Positions 15,607 to 24,888 are shown, counted from the first letter of the stretch. The stretch is 64,000 bases of DNA from Streptomyces sp. NBC_00483 (GCF_036013745.1 NZ_CP107880.1:1364001-1428000); one strand, 5' to 3'. The notes: generated from the letters alone by a model not told the origin. Program-made: numbers and translations.

Positions 15607-16506
15607 TTACCCGAGGGCAGTGACGTGAGCGAGTGCCGGGTAGCCGATGAGCAGCAGAAACGCGGCGAACAGGCCGACCACCGGCACCGACATCCGCTCG
15701 GTCGCCGCTTGTGCCTGGCCGTCGGCTTCCGAAATGCGGTGCCGGCGCATGGCGCGGGCCTTGGCCGCGAGCGAGGCACGGATCTTGGCACCTTCGCTGC
15801 CCGCAAGGTTCAGCGTGGAGGCGAGTTCACTCAGGTCGGACACGCCCAACTGTCTTCCCAGGTCGCCGATATGAGGCCATGGGCTGGTGCGGGTGAGTCG
15901 GGCCACGTTCAACGCGTGCCGCAGCTTGGCCGCGGCCCATCCCTGCGGCGTTTCCACTGCCTGGGCCAGGGCCTGGTGGATACCTGCACCACCAGCGAGC
16001 GCGATCACGGTGAGGTCGAGAACCAGGCTGAGGGCGTGCCGCATCTCGCGGCGTCGGCGTACCGCTTGCTGACGGATGCTCAGGTCGGGGACGAAGAACA
16101 GGAGCGCCGCCAGGACGAGCGAACCGGCCATCGGCGTCCACCAGCCCGTCTCGATCCCTGCGCCCAGCCGCACCAGGGCAGCGACGGCCCACGGCGCCGC
16201 GAGCCCCGCCACCGCGCAGACAGCCTTGCCCGCCAGGTGCTGTTCCTCGTCCGTCCCGCACACAGCCAGGTCCCGGCGCAGCGAAGGCGTGGGGAACCCC
16301 AGCGCTCGCACCAACGGCACGGCGCGCCGGCCCAGGCGCGTCGCCCACTCTGCTTCATCAGGCTCTCCGCGGGGCGGAGGCACCCACAACTGTGGCACTT
16401 CGACCGAGGCGACGACGTCGGCGAGCCTCGGATACGCGGTACGCGCGCCGTAGGCCAAAGCGACCATGCCCGCCCCGAACAGTGCCCCCAGCAACATGAC
16501 GATCAT
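15607..16506 (-). CDS. tadC: TadC, inner-membrane platform protein (T2SF domain)
   Basis: A 299-residue membrane protein with an N-terminal segment, paired central segments and a C-terminal segment. The GspF/T2SF domain is visible in LVLDLTVIALAGGAGIHQALAQA, ending with LFAAFLLLIGYPALAHV. It forms the membrane platform with TadB for pilin extrusion. It overlaps tadB by 4 bp. Confidence 0.88.
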   Translation of the reverse strand: MIVMLLGALFGAGMVALAYGARTAYPRLADVVASVEVPQLWVPPPRGEPDEAEWATRLGRRAVPLVRALGFPTPSLRRDLAVCGTDEEQHLAGKAVCAVAGLAAPWAVAALVRLGAGIETGWWTPMAGSLVLAALLFFVPDLSIRQQAVRRRREMRHALSLVLDLTVIALAGGAGIHQALAQAVETPQGWAAAKLRHALNVARLTRTSPWPHIGDLGRQLGVSDLSELASTLNLAGSEGAKIRASLAAKARAMRRHRISEADGQAQAATERMSVPVVGLFAAFLLLIGYPALAHVTALG

Positions 16507-17444
16507 CGGAGTCCCCCCTGTCCCGCGCCCGCAGCCCCTACCGGCTCTTTGCCCCGGCCTCCGGAGGAGGCGCCGGGTGCGATGAGTCGGACGGGTTCGT
16601 CGATTCGGCTGATCACTGTGAGGTAGGTGAAGCTGGCGGCGAACAGCACGCCCACGACCGCGAGGACGATCTGCCCGGTGAGGGTGTTGAACGGGTCCAG
16701 GTAGGGGCGGTTGAGGACCACCAGGCCCACCGCCATACCCACGGTGACTCCGACCGTGACCCGCACCCCGGTCCGGATGCTCGCCCGTCCGGCGTCCACA
16801 CGCTGCCGCATCGCGACCTGTTCACGCACCGAGTCGGCCAACTCCCCGAGCAGAGGGCCAAGTTTGCTGGCCTGCTGCTCCGCTGCCATCACCAGCGCCG
16901 CGACCACCACGTCGGCCAGCGGATCGTCGACCTGCTCGGCGAACTCCCGCAGCGCCTGCGCCAGCGGCCGCCCGGAGCGAACTGTGGCGGCCAGTTCCCC
17001 GAGATCCGCTTCCAACGCGGCCGGCGCGATATCCGCAGTGGCCAGCACCGCCTGCTCCAGACCGGCAGCGGCAGAGAGGGTGTCACGCAGCATCTCCGTC
17101 CACAACGCGAGCGCCTCCATACGCTCGGTGCGCCGCGCCGCCGCCCTGTCAGGGCCCAGCAAGCCGGGCAGTGTGAGCATGGCGACCGTCGTCAGCACCG
17201 CCGCTACCGGCCACGTGGTCAGGACGCCCGCCAAGGCCCCGGCCGTCACACACATCACGACACGGCGTGCAGTCCAGTTGTCCGGCAGCCTCCCGGCCAA
17301 CCGACGCCACAGACCGGCGCCGCCCTCTCGCTCCTCATGCCGTACGACCCCGTAGGCAATCGCGATCATGCCGAGGCCGAACAGAGCGCCGAGCCCCAGG
17401 CCGACCCCAGTGACCGGTAGAGCCTTTCCCAGGTCTGTGTTCAT
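16503..17444 (-). CDS. tadB: TadB, inner-membrane platform protein (T2SF domain)
   Basis: ATG 17444 overlaps the tadA stop (ATGA) and gives 313 residues. Two N-terminal membrane segments, a T2SF domain (LWTEMLRDTLSAAAGLEQAVLATA; VVAALVMAAEQQASKLGPLL) and two C-terminal segments match TadB. Partner of TadC in the pilus platform. Confidence 0.88.
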   Translation of the reverse strand: MNTDLGKALPVTGVGLGLGALFGLGMIAIAYGVVRHEEREGGAGLWRRLAGRLPDNWTARRVVMCVTAGALAGVLTTWPVAAVLTTVAMLTLPGLLGPDRAAARRTERMEALALWTEMLRDTLSAAAGLEQAVLATADIAPAALEADLGELAATVRSGRPLAQALREFAEQVDDPLADVVVAALVMAAEQQASKLGPLLGELADSVREQVAMRQRVDAGRASIRTGVRVTVGVTVGMAVGLVVLNRPYLDPFNTLTGQIVLAVVGVLFAASFTYLTVISRIDEPVRLIAPGASSGGRGKEPVGAAGAGQGGLR

Positions 17445-18790
17445 GCCGGCCCCCACCTACGTGCCGCTGCAGCCCCCGCATCCCAGCCCACCGCGACCAG
17501 ATCGCCAGCGGTTTCGGTGCGCAGCGGAGCACCAGGCGCCGCACGGCCACCCGGACCGGACCGGTAGACCTCGTTCGAGACGACCTGCGGCCCGTCCGCG
17601 TCGATCACCTCACGCACCGAGTCGACCACCCGGCAGCCTGACGCGTCCCAGCCCAGGTGCACGACGAAGTGCACCGCCGAGGCCACCAGCAGGTTTGTCG
17701 CCTCCAAAGTGAGCCGTTCCGGCGACTGGGCCGCGTACGAGGCGAACTTGGTGAACACGCCGCGCGAGGTCGAGGCGTGAATGGTGGACAGTGAGCCGTC
17801 GTTGCCCTGCGACATGGCATTGCACATCGGGATGACCTCTGCACCACGGATCTCGCCGACGATGACCCGGTCCGGGGACATTCGCAGCCCCCAGCGCACC
17901 AGTTCCGCCTGGTCGATGCCGCCCTGCCCCTCGATGTTCGGCTCGCGGGCCTGCATGGCCACCACGTTCGGATGTGCCACCACGTCCGTGTCCAGGCCGA
18001 GTTCGAAGGTGTCCTCGATCGTCACCAGCCGTTCTTCGCTGGGAATCTCACTGGCCAGGGCTCTCAGCACTGTGGTCTTGCCGACGTTGGTGCCGCCGCC
18101 GACCACGATGTTCTTCCGTGCCCGCACCAGCGCGCCCAGCAGATCAGCCATCTCCACGTCGCAGACGCCGAGGCGTACGAGCTCGCGGAGCGATGTCGCC
18201 GGAAAGCGGTGTCTACGGATCGTCAGTGACACCCGCCCCGTCACCGCCATCACGGCGAACAATCGTGATCCGTCCGGCAGTTGCAGGTTCAGCCGGGGCA
18301 TGCCCCGATCGAAGCGGCGTTCCTCTCCGCCGGCGTGCGCAGCTAGGGTGCGCACCAACTCCACCAGTTCGGCGTCCGAAAACGCCACCGGCGCCTCACG
18401 ACGCCAGCGTCCGGCGGAATCCTTGACCCAGACCACATCACAGCCGTTGACGCAGATGTTCTCCAAATCCTTGTCGGACAACAGTCGTTGAAGGCCACCG
18501 GTCCCGAACAGGGCATCCTTCACCGCCTGCGCACAGCGCTCCTCCACCCGGACGTGCATCACCGGGCTGCCCTGCCCCAGCGCGGCGCGGCGCTGCGCGG
18601 CGAGTTCCTCCGCCAGTAGCCGTTCCACCGTGATCAGGCGCGCGGCCTCGTCCTCCGGTTCCAGTCCGGCCCGCTCGCGTTCACCCGCATAGGCCTCCAG
18701 GCGAGCCACCACCCGCTGCTGCACCACCGCGACCAGCGCGCTCTCCTCCCCACCGAGTACGAGACCGGCGGACACCCCCAGGTCAGTCAC
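17441..18790 (-). CDS. tadA: TadA/CpaF secretion ATPase
   Basis: GTG 18790, with GGGGAG upstream and a 4-bp overlap with the TadZ-like gene, gives 449 residues. The T2SS/E family ATPase core is clear: Walker A GGGTNVGKTTVL, Asp box TIEDTFELGL, Walker B VIVGEIRGAE and the His box STIHAST. It powers Tad pilus assembly at the membrane with TadB and TadC. Confidence 0.92.
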   Translation of the reverse strand: MTDLGVSAGLVLGGEESALVAVVQQRVVARLEAYAGERERAGLEPEDEAARLITVERLLAEELAAQRRAALGQGSPVMHVRVEERCAQAVKDALFGTGGLQRLLSDKDLENICVNGCDVVWVKDSAGRWRREAPVAFSDAELVELVRTLAAHAGGEERRFDRGMPRLNLQLPDGSRLFAVMAVTGRVSLTIRRHRFPATSLRELVRLGVCDVEMADLLGALVRARKNIVVGGGTNVGKTTVLRALASEIPSEERLVTIEDTFELGLDTDVVAHPNVVAMQAREPNIEGQGGIDQAELVRWGLRMSPDRVIVGEIRGAEVIPMCNAMSQGNDGSLSTIHASTSRGVFTKFASYAAQSPERLTLEATNLLVASAVHFVVHLGWDASGCRVVDSVREVIDADGPQVVSNEVYRSGPGGRAAPGAPLRTETAGDLVAVGWDAGAAAARRWGPA

Positions 18791-19644
18791 GACCCACTCC
18801 CCTCTCCCGATACCTCGACCAGCCCGGCCCGCGTCCAACAAGCCGCGCCCCTGGCGCCGCTCTCGACGCCGTTGCCCTGCGCTCGCTCGCCGACCTGCGC
18901 TGCCAGGCCCTGCGCTCCGATCAAGCGACGCGCGAGATCACCGGCAGCGGCCAACAGCGCGGGCACCCGAAATCCCTCAGCTCGAAGCCGAGCCCGGCCC
19001 GCCCCGCCGAGAGCGGCCACGCTGCGCCCGTCCCACGGCCACAACACCACCCGCGGCATGGCCAGCACGTCGGCGATCTCTCCTGCCGGGTACCGGCACG
19101 GCCCCACCACCACCAGCGCGAACCGTCCGACATACATGTCCAGGTCCAGTCCGCACGTGGCCACCTGAGTCAGGGCCGCCGGCGATCCCCGTGTCACCAG
19201 CACCACCTGGTCCGCCGCTTCCAGCAACGGCACTACGTCCTCGCTGATCCGGCCCACGTCGACCAGGACAGTGCCGGTATCGCCCGCCTCGCCGCGCAGC
19301 ACCCGCTGTCCGTCTTTGCTGGCGAGCACCCGCACGGCACCCACGCACGGTGCCCGCCCAGGAACGGAGGCCACCACGCGTACGCCGAAGGGCAGTTCGC
19401 TCACGGCACCCAATAGAGAACCGGGCTCCTCCTGACGGGCCGAGGCAGCCACGTCGAGCAATGAAGGCGTCGCCGGCAACCCGAACCGGATCATGAGCTC
19501 GCCACCGGAGCGATCCGCCTCGACCACCACCGGCCGCACCCCACCGTCCGCCGCCACCGGCCATGCCGCAGCCAGCGCCAGCGCGCTGGTCGTCACGCCC
19601 GGCGCCCCGGTCATCGACCCGACCACCACAATCCGTCGACTCAC
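18787..19644 (-). CDS. TadZ/CpaE-like MinD-family P-loop protein
   Basis: A 285-residue protein with a MinD-like N-terminus, VGSMTGAPGVTTSALALAAA. This is a deviant Walker A in which the usual Lys positions are not Lys. VVVEADRSGGEL (switch-like) and VLVDVGRISEDVV (Walker B-like) follow. TadZ/CpaE proteins localise the pilus machine. Loss of the Lys suggests weak or no ATP hydrolysis, common in this subfamily. Confidence 0.8.
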   Translation of the reverse strand: MSRRIVVVGSMTGAPGVTTSALALAAAWPVAADGGVRPVVVEADRSGGELMIRFGLPATPSLLDVAASARQEEPGSLLGAVSELPFGVRVVASVPGRAPCVGAVRVLASKDGQRVLRGEAGDTGTVLVDVGRISEDVVPLLEAADQVVLVTRGSPAALTQVATCGLDLDMYVGRFALVVVGPCRYPAGEIADVLAMPRVVLWPWDGRSVAALGGAGRARLRAEGFRVPALLAAAGDLARRLIGAQGLAAQVGERAQGNGVESGARGAACWTRAGLVEVSGEGSGS

Positions 19645-20345
19645 GGGGCCTCACGCCCCTGAACCGACAGCACGACCACCCGAGGGCGCTCCAACTGCGC
19701 GGCCCGGTTCGCGGCGGCGGTCTCCACAAGCACGCTCACCACCCGAGGCCCACCCGCGGACTCGGCCGCGCGCACCCCGGTCACCGTGCCCACCACGCTG
19801 GAAGCGCCCTTCGCGTCGTCACCGTCATCCGTCCCTCCGGAGGCATCCGGCCCCGCGACCAGAGCGACCCTGTCCCCTCGCGTGACGTCCGGAGGCGCCC
19901 CACCCGCTTCCACCGCGACCGCCACCTGCGAGAGCCCCTTTGGGGGAAACTCGGAACGCTCCCCTACCTGCCCTGAAGACAGCAACGCGCCTTTGGTCAG
20001 CGGGATTTGAGCTCGCTTCCCCAGCACCGTGCCCCGATGCGCGAGGGGCACCACGCCCGTCTCAGCCGCAACCTCCACGATCCGCAGATCCGTCGGCCTG
20101 ATCACATGCCCCGCCGGAACATCCCGCGCAAGCATCAGTACGTCCGTCCGCCCTCCGATCTCGGACACGATCAGCGCGAAGCCGACGGCCGAGACTGCCA
20201 CCGCACCGATCCCGGCCCACAGCCACCCCAGCCGACGGCGTCCACCTCCCGCCACGGCTGGTTGACTTGCCGGCCCCGCACCTCGCGCCCGTGGCACACC
20301 GCGTCGAGCACTCTGTTGAACTGAAGAAGGCATGGAGGTACCCAC
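19641..20345 (-). CDS. SAF-domain membrane protein (CpaB/RcpC-like)
   Basis: A 234-residue protein: a basic N-terminus, one membrane segment (LGWLWAGIGAVAVSAVGFALIV, about 39-60), then a SAF domain (VLMLARDVPAGHVIRPTDLRIVEVA). GTG 20345 has GAGGTG upstream; ATG 20333 is the alternative. SAF proteins in Tad loci bind cell-wall glycan and stabilise the pilus exit. Coupled to the TadZ-like gene by a 4-bp overlap. Confidence 0.82.
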   Translation of the reverse strand: MGTSMPSSVQQSARRGVPRARGAGPASQPAVAGGGRRRLGWLWAGIGAVAVSAVGFALIVSEIGGRTDVLMLARDVPAGHVIRPTDLRIVEVAAETGVVPLAHRGTVLGKRAQIPLTKGALLSSGQVGERSEFPPKGLSQVAVAVEAGGAPPDVTRGDRVALVAGPDASGGTDDGDDAKGASSVVGTVTGVRAAESAGGPRVVSVLVETAAANRAAQLERPRVVVLSVQGREAP

Positions 20346-20426
20346 GATTCACCTCACGATCAAGGAAGTTCCCGCCGAATATCGGCCGGCCCACCTCGCA
20401 GCGGGCCATGCCGTCACACCAGGGCG

Positions 20427-21311
20427 TCAGCTTGTGACGACACCCTGAACCTCGTCCACGACCACCTCCCGGTGCGCGTCCATGACGAGCCCCGGCACCG
20501 TTCCGCCTTGCCCACCCCCGTGCCAGGTCACGTCCCAGACAACCCGCACGGACAGCACGAACGCAGGCCCCGGTACGGACGCCCGCTCATAGACATGACC
20601 GCAGTCCGGCGACGGCGACTTCGGCGCGTACGCCTCCGAGTACGCGGTCCCCGACCCGGCACACTCCACGCGCGCCCCGTCTCCCATGGACCACACTGTC
20701 CGCCGCGGCCGAGCGGTCGCCGTGACCGTCAGCCCCTCCACAGAAGCCGAGGCTTTGATCGGTTTCCACTGCTTGTGCTCCACCCACATCCATGTCGGCA
20801 CATGAACGATCTGAACGAAGCTCTCATCCGGGCTGGTACGAATCTCCGGGTGAGGCAACTTCAGTTTGCTGACCGCCTGTTGGACGACAACTTCAATCGG
20901 GACGGCATCTTCCTCACCCCCCGGCTTCGCCTCGGCCTCGGCGTCGGGATCGGCGTCACCGGCGTCGAACTGCGGCAGTACGCACAGTCCACCGGGGCTG
21001 TACTCGCATCCCGACGATTCGACAGTCGGCGTTCCAGCAGGAGCCCCGCCCTTGGGCTGCCTTGTGTAGTCCCTGCTCGATGATCGTCCAACATCCGCCG
21101 AACCCGGAGCACGGCGAGCCCCCGTCGGCTGTTTCGGTTGCGTCTTCCGCACGCTCTTGGCCTTCGGTGCGCACTCGCCATGTGCGCACGGAGCCTCCGC
21201 AAAGTAGTCGGTCTCGTCACCCGCCACCGCAGCTCCGGGCATGGCCACAATCGCCGCTCCGGTGAAGACCATCACCACGACTCCCACTGCGACGCGGTGC
21301 GCGGTCAACAC
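20427..21311 (-). CDS. Secreted protein of the Tad cluster
   Basis: A 294-residue protein with a signal peptide (hydrophobic 7-30, AVA-G cleavage region) and a mature chain with several Cys (EAPCAHGECAP, SSGCEYSPGGLCVLP). A C-terminal beta-rich region with many Trp follows (VPTWMWVEHKQWKPI). I know it only as a recurrent Tad-cluster protein of streptomycetes with no assigned function. Its start overlaps the lipoprotein stop by 7 bp. It is probably exported and involved in pilus function. Confidence 0.75.
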   Translation of the reverse strand: MLTAHRVAVGVVVMVFTGAAIVAMPGAAVAGDETDYFAEAPCAHGECAPKAKSVRKTQPKQPTGARRAPGSADVGRSSSRDYTRQPKGGAPAGTPTVESSGCEYSPGGLCVLPQFDAGDADPDAEAEAKPGGEEDAVPIEVVVQQAVSKLKLPHPEIRTSPDESFVQIVHVPTWMWVEHKQWKPIKASASVEGLTVTATARPRRTVWSMGDGARVECAGSGTAYSEAYAPKSPSPDCGHVYERASVPGPAFVLSVRVVWDVTWHGGGQGGTVPGLVMDAHREVVVDEVQGVVTS

Positions 21312-21859
21312 GATCCCGCCTTGTACAGGTAGAAGCGCGAAACCCGCCAGTTCCCGGACACCTTCTCGACCGTGGCGTCCGCCTTGCGGTGGCTGCCCGG
21401 GATGTCATCCTTCAACCGGCCGTCGAGGCGGTACTGCAACCAGCGCGTGCCGTCCACGCAGTCGCGCAACGTCACCTTGTCCCCGGTCGCCTCGACTACC
21501 TCCGGGGCCAACCGGACACGTCCCTTGCCGACGACCCCCTCGGCCTTCGCCTTCTTCAGCCCGTACTTCATGAGTGCAATGGCGTCGCCGCGTGCGTGGT
21601 CATTGAGCAGTGAAGAGGAAGCGTCCGAGGTCTCCGAAGCGACGTTCAGGTCGTGCCACATGGCCCGATAGGCGGCCACCGCCTCACTGCCCCGAACCGG
21701 GCTCGCACTGGTGGCGCCTCCAGCAGACGCTGGAGCCCCCTTCTCGGCCTCCGGCAGACGGCGCACCTTTGCCGTGCCATCCGAGCAACCGACCAACAGA
21801 GCACCAGCCGCCGCCACTCCCACCCCAGCCAGCAGCGTTCTCGTCCACAGACGAACCAT
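21305..21859 (-). CDS. Lipoprotein, first gene of the Tad cluster
   Basis: A 184-residue protein with a lipoprotein signal (GALLVGC, Cys at 25) and a soluble domain of about 130 residues with a conserved-looking C-terminus (NWRVSRFYLYKAGSC). It resembles small secreted proteins with a nuclear-transport-factor-like fold, but I cannot confirm that. The operon promoter should be just upstream. Confidence 0.75.
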   Translation of the reverse strand: MVRLWTRTLLAGVGVAAAGALLVGCSDGTAKVRRLPEAEKGAPASAGGATSASPVRGSEAVAAYRAMWHDLNVASETSDASSSLLNDHARGDAIALMKYGLKKAKAEGVVGKGRVRLAPEVVEATGDKVTLRDCVDGTRWLQYRLDGRLKDDIPGSHRKADATVEKVSGNWRVSRFYLYKAGSC

Positions 21860-22156
21860 GTTCGCTCAACCCCCCAGTTACACCACGCGTCCGGCGCAAG
21901 ACATACAGCCGTGGGAAGCGACTGGAGTTGGTCAGCGCTCCACTCAGCAACCACGACACGGAGCGTGATAGTCCGCCCGTGGGCTTGACAGTCCTCCGCT
22001 TGAGGACCGGCCGTACGAGGAAAGCGGAACCTGTAGCTCGAACGAGGTACAGCCCCCATCCGGCACGACAACTTCCGCCCCACCTGCCACCAGGAAGAAG
22101 CCGCTGACCTGGCCACGGGCTGCTCGGCGCGGGCACCACGAGGCACCCCAACTCCC
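21860..22156. other. Intergenic region upstream of the Tad operon
   Basis: Nearly 300 bp between the Tad operon start and the HATPase stop. It contains a perfect 6-5-6 inverted repeat (GTCCTC at 21991-21996, GAGGAC at 22002-22007) and no convincing gene. The Tad promoter is expected here but I could not define -35/-10 boxes. Confidence 0.45.
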
Positions 22157-22627
22157 TTACGGATAGCAGGGAATGGCCATCCAACAGCACTTACCGGAGT
22201 CCGTCTGCCGGGCTCCCCAACAGCCGCCGCTCAACTCGTCAACAATCCGCAACCCCCGCCCACGCTCGGCAAGAATTTCACTGATCGCGTCGAGCCCTCC
22301 GCCACGCCCTTCCTCACAAGGTGCGAAGAGCTCGCCAAGGGGCTGGGTCACGCGCAGTCGCGGTAGGCATTGGCTGGTGTCGTGGACTTCACAAAGGACG
22401 TCACCACCAGCGCGGCGCAGATTGAGTGTGTAGGGCCCGGTGGCATGCTCCACCGCATTCGCGATCAACTCGCCCACAGCGAGAGTGACATCGTCGGCGG
22501 GTTCCCCGATGATATTCATCTCCGTGAGCGCGGCCTGGAGGGCGCGGCGGGCATCGCTCGGCGCATGGCTATCGCCGTCGCTCCACGAGTGGAGGGTCAC
22601 GGTGGCGTCGTGCGGCGGCGCGCTCAT
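22157..22627 (-). CDS. HATPase_c anti-sigma-factor-like ATP-binding protein
   Basis: ATG 22627 gives 156 residues. Upstream open frame overlaps the small membrane gene and is a shadow. N-box LAVGELIANAVEHATG (Glu53, Asn57) and a G-box region in GRGLRIVDEL identify a GHKL ATPase of the RsbW/SpoIIAB type common in streptomycetes. Several Cys are near the end (GGCWGARQTDSGKCCW). It probably binds a regulatory protein. The start overlaps the preceding stop (ATGA). Confidence 0.82.
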   Translation of the reverse strand: MSAPPHDATVTLHSWSDGDSHAPSDARRALQAALTEMNIIGEPADDVTLAVGELIANAVEHATGPYTLNLRRAGGDVLCEVHDTSQCLPRLRVTQPLGELFAPCEEGRGGGLDAISEILAERGRGLRIVDELSGGCWGARQTDSGKCCWMAIPCYP

Positions 22628-22779
22628 CGCGCCCCACCCCACGGGAGGATGCGCCGAGCGCGACGGTGGCGTCCACCGCCGGATGCGAGCGTGTCGTGCA
22701 GGGCGCTGCTGAGGTAGCCGATCGAGGCCGAGCCAGCGCAGAGGAGAAGGGTGCCGGCGAGCGGCAGGGACAGCAACAC
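22624..22779 (-). CDS. Small membrane protein (51 aa) coupled to the HATPase
   Basis: GTG 22779 is preceded by a strong GGAGG six bases upstream. The product begins with a hydrophobic segment (LLSLPLAGTLLLCAGSASIG), then a His/Arg-rich tail. Its TGA overlaps the HATPase ATG in an ATGA junction, good evidence of translation. The family is unknown; it may anchor or sense for the HATPase partner. Confidence 0.65.
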   Translation of the reverse strand: MLLSLPLAGTLLLCAGSASIGYLSSALHDTLASGGGRHRRARRILPWGGAR

Positions 22780-22970
22780 GGAGTACCTCCGGTGATCGCG
22801 TCAGCGGGTTCCGCACCCATGGGGCCATCGCTCGCGGCAAGAGCGGAAGCCCTGGTCAGAGAGTTGATCGCGATTGTCGGAGTGGTGCGTGATGCTGTCC
22901 GGAGTCCCTCCCCGTGCGTCGCTGTGCGCTGCTCGGACTCGCCCACTGGCCGACCCGACTACGGAGCTCC

Positions 22971-23549
22971 TCATCGTGTCGTGTTCGATGGACTGCAGCC
23001 CTGCGTGGGACAACTCCGCGATGGCGGCGCGACCTTCGGGCACAGCTGATGCAGGTCGATGGCGGCGCCGGCGCCGGTGGCGCTGAACACGTCCCGCTGC
23101 TCGAGCTGTTGGTCCGGCGCGACGGGCCGCTGACAGCACCAGCACAGGCGCGGGTAACCCCTCAGCTGTCGGGCCTTCCCCACGGCGAGTCGTAGCGCCC
23201 GGTGTTCTTCGCATCGAGCGGGTTCGTCGACACACTGCTCGCACGTCTGAATGTGGTCGATGAGGTTGCGGTACCGGATGGCACTGTCGGCGCACTGCGT
23301 GCAGACCCGAGGGAACCAGCGCCGCCCCTCGCTCACCCGCTCTGGCAACGCCACGGACGTGGCCGTCGTCAACACGACGCCACAGCACACGCACATGCGC
23401 CCGCACACCTGCGCTTCGGAGAGCGACCGGAACGCAGGGACCATCACGGGTGGCGCGTCGGCCACGCCGGCGACCGCCTCCTCGGGGGCGGGGGTTTCTG
23501 CGCTGTTCGATGCACGTCTCGTGGTCACAGTCGGATGATGGTTGCGCAC
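22971..23549 (-). CDS. Cys-rich putative zinc-binding protein
   Basis: GTG 23549 gives 192 residues. Upstream sequence in the same frame is a shadow of the divergent regulator. Twelve Cys fall in clusters: CGRMCVCCG (about 49-57), CTQC (83-86), CEQC (103-106) and CWCC (136-139), suggesting two or more structural zinc sites. No family is recognised. It is divergent from the XRE-TPR gene with about 70 bp between starts, so the two may share control. No strong ribosome-binding site is visible, hence moderate confidence. Confidence 0.55.
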   Translation of the reverse strand: MRNHHPTVTTRRASNSAETPAPEEAVAGVADAPPVMVPAFRSLSEAQVCGRMCVCCGVVLTTATSVALPERVSEGRRWFPRVCTQCADSAIRYRNLIDHIQTCEQCVDEPARCEEHRALRLAVGKARQLRGYPRLCWCCQRPVAPDQQLEQRDVFSATGAGAAIDLHQLCPKVAPPSRSCPTQGCSPSNTTR

Positions 23550-23619
23550 GGTGAGAGGCAACCAGGCCGCGCCGTGGCCATGCGTGGCCACGTGGCGGCC
23601 ATGGCCAGGAACGAGCGGA

Positions 23620-24885
23620 ATGAGCCTGCAGACTGTACGTATGGCCCGTAACGATGCACTGAGAGCAGCACGGCTGCGTGTGGGATGGCGGACCGTCGAG
23701 CAGGCCGCAGCCCGGCTCACCGAGCATGGCCAACAGCTGCTTGAAGACCGGCAGTTCACCGTGTCGGCGCGTACCTGGCGACGGTGGGAGGGCGGGCGAC
23801 CGGGCTGGCCGGCCGCGGAGACCGCCGTCGTCCTGCATGACGCACTTGGGCGGTGGCCGGAAGATCTCGGGTTCACGACGCCGCCCGGCTGGATCCGGCC
23901 CGAACAGCACGGAGAGGACCAGGTGAAGCGCCGCGCATTCGTCTCCGTCACGGCGGCCGCACTGATCGCCGGACCGGTTACGCCCCAGCATGTCGACCCC
24001 GCCCTGATCGACTACTTTCAGGAGCAGTTGGAAGGGCACTATCGGGCCGACATGCTGCTCGGCCCGCATGATCTGATCGGCACCGTGTCCGCGCAGTACC
24101 AGCTCATCGACAAGCTGGTGCGCTCGGCCAAAGGCGATACCCGAAGCGGGCTGCTGCGGGTAGGCGCAGCGTATGCCGCGCTCGTGGGCTGGCTCTATCA
24201 GGATGCCGGGGACATGCAGGGCGCCTCGTTCTGGCGCGGAGTGACGCAGGAGATAGCGGTGCGTTCCCGAGACCCGCATCTGATCGGCTACAGCCTCGTC
24301 AACCAGGCCCAGGTGCGTACCGACCTGGGCGATGGGCCCGCGGTCATCGATCTGTGCGAGGCGGCATTGGAAGACCAGCACCGCCTCATGCCGAAGGTCC
24401 ACATCATGGCACTGCAGCAGCAGGCACACGGCGCGAGCCTGACCCGGGACCGCAGCACGGTCGACCGCCTCCTCGACACAGCCGACCACCTGCTTTCCCG
24501 CGTCGACGACGACCTGCCGTGGGGCAACGCCTGTAAACGCACACCGGGTTACCTCGAGGTGCAGCGGGCCACCTGCTACGGACGTCTCGGACTCGGCCGG
24601 GAAGCGGCAACGCTGTGGTCACAGGTCCTTGATGCCGTCCCGCAGACCGCGCGGCGAGACCGCGGGGTCTATCTGGCACGCCAGGCGACCGTTGCCGCCG
24701 GTTCCGGGGACCCAGACCAGGCCGTGCACATCGCCCGCACTGTTGCCGACATCGCCGTGGAGACACGATCAGCCCGGATGCGCCGGGAGTTGGGCGCCCT
24801 ACAGCGCGCGATGCGGCCGTGGCAGGATGCACCGGTCGGCCAGGACCTGGCGGAGGTCCTGGCACCTGTGAACGAGGAGAGCTGA
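23620..24885 (+). CDS. XRE-family regulator with TPR-like C-terminal region
   Basis: ATG 23620 (AGGAACGAG upstream; ATG 23641 possible) gives 421 residues. An N-terminal HTH-like region (VEQAAARLTEHGQQLL...TVSARTWRRWEGG, about 17-60) is followed by helical repeats to the end, as in large Streptomyces XRE/TPR regulators. KRRAFVSVTAAALIAGP marks the domain junction. The HATPase and small genes on the other strand probably belong to the same signalling group. The pterin dehydratase gene starts 3 bp downstream. Confidence 0.8.
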   Translation: MSLQTVRMARNDALRAARLRVGWRTVEQAAARLTEHGQQLLEDRQFTVSARTWRRWEGGRPGWPAAETAVVLHDALGRWPEDLGFTTPPGWIRPEQHGEDQVKRRAFVSVTAAALIAGPVTPQHVDPALIDYFQEQLEGHYRADMLLGPHDLIGTVSAQYQLIDKLVRSAKGDTRSGLLRVGAAYAALVGWLYQDAGDMQGASFWRGVTQEIAVRSRDPHLIGYSLVNQAQVRTDLGDGPAVIDLCEAALEDQHRLMPKVHIMALQQQAHGASLTRDRSTVDRLLDTADHLLSRVDDDLPWGNACKRTPGYLEVQRATCYGRLGLGREAATLWSQVLDAVPQTARRDRGVYLARQATVAAGSGDPDQAVHIARTVADIAVETRSARMRRELGALQRAMRPWQDAPVGQDLAEVLAPVNEES

Positions 24886-24888
24886 AGC

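Noticed and set aside
22801..24489. A 562-codon minus-strand frame opposite the XRE-TPR gene
   Set aside because: It is a shadow of the XRE-TPR coding region; the only plausible minus-strand gene here is the Cys-rich one.
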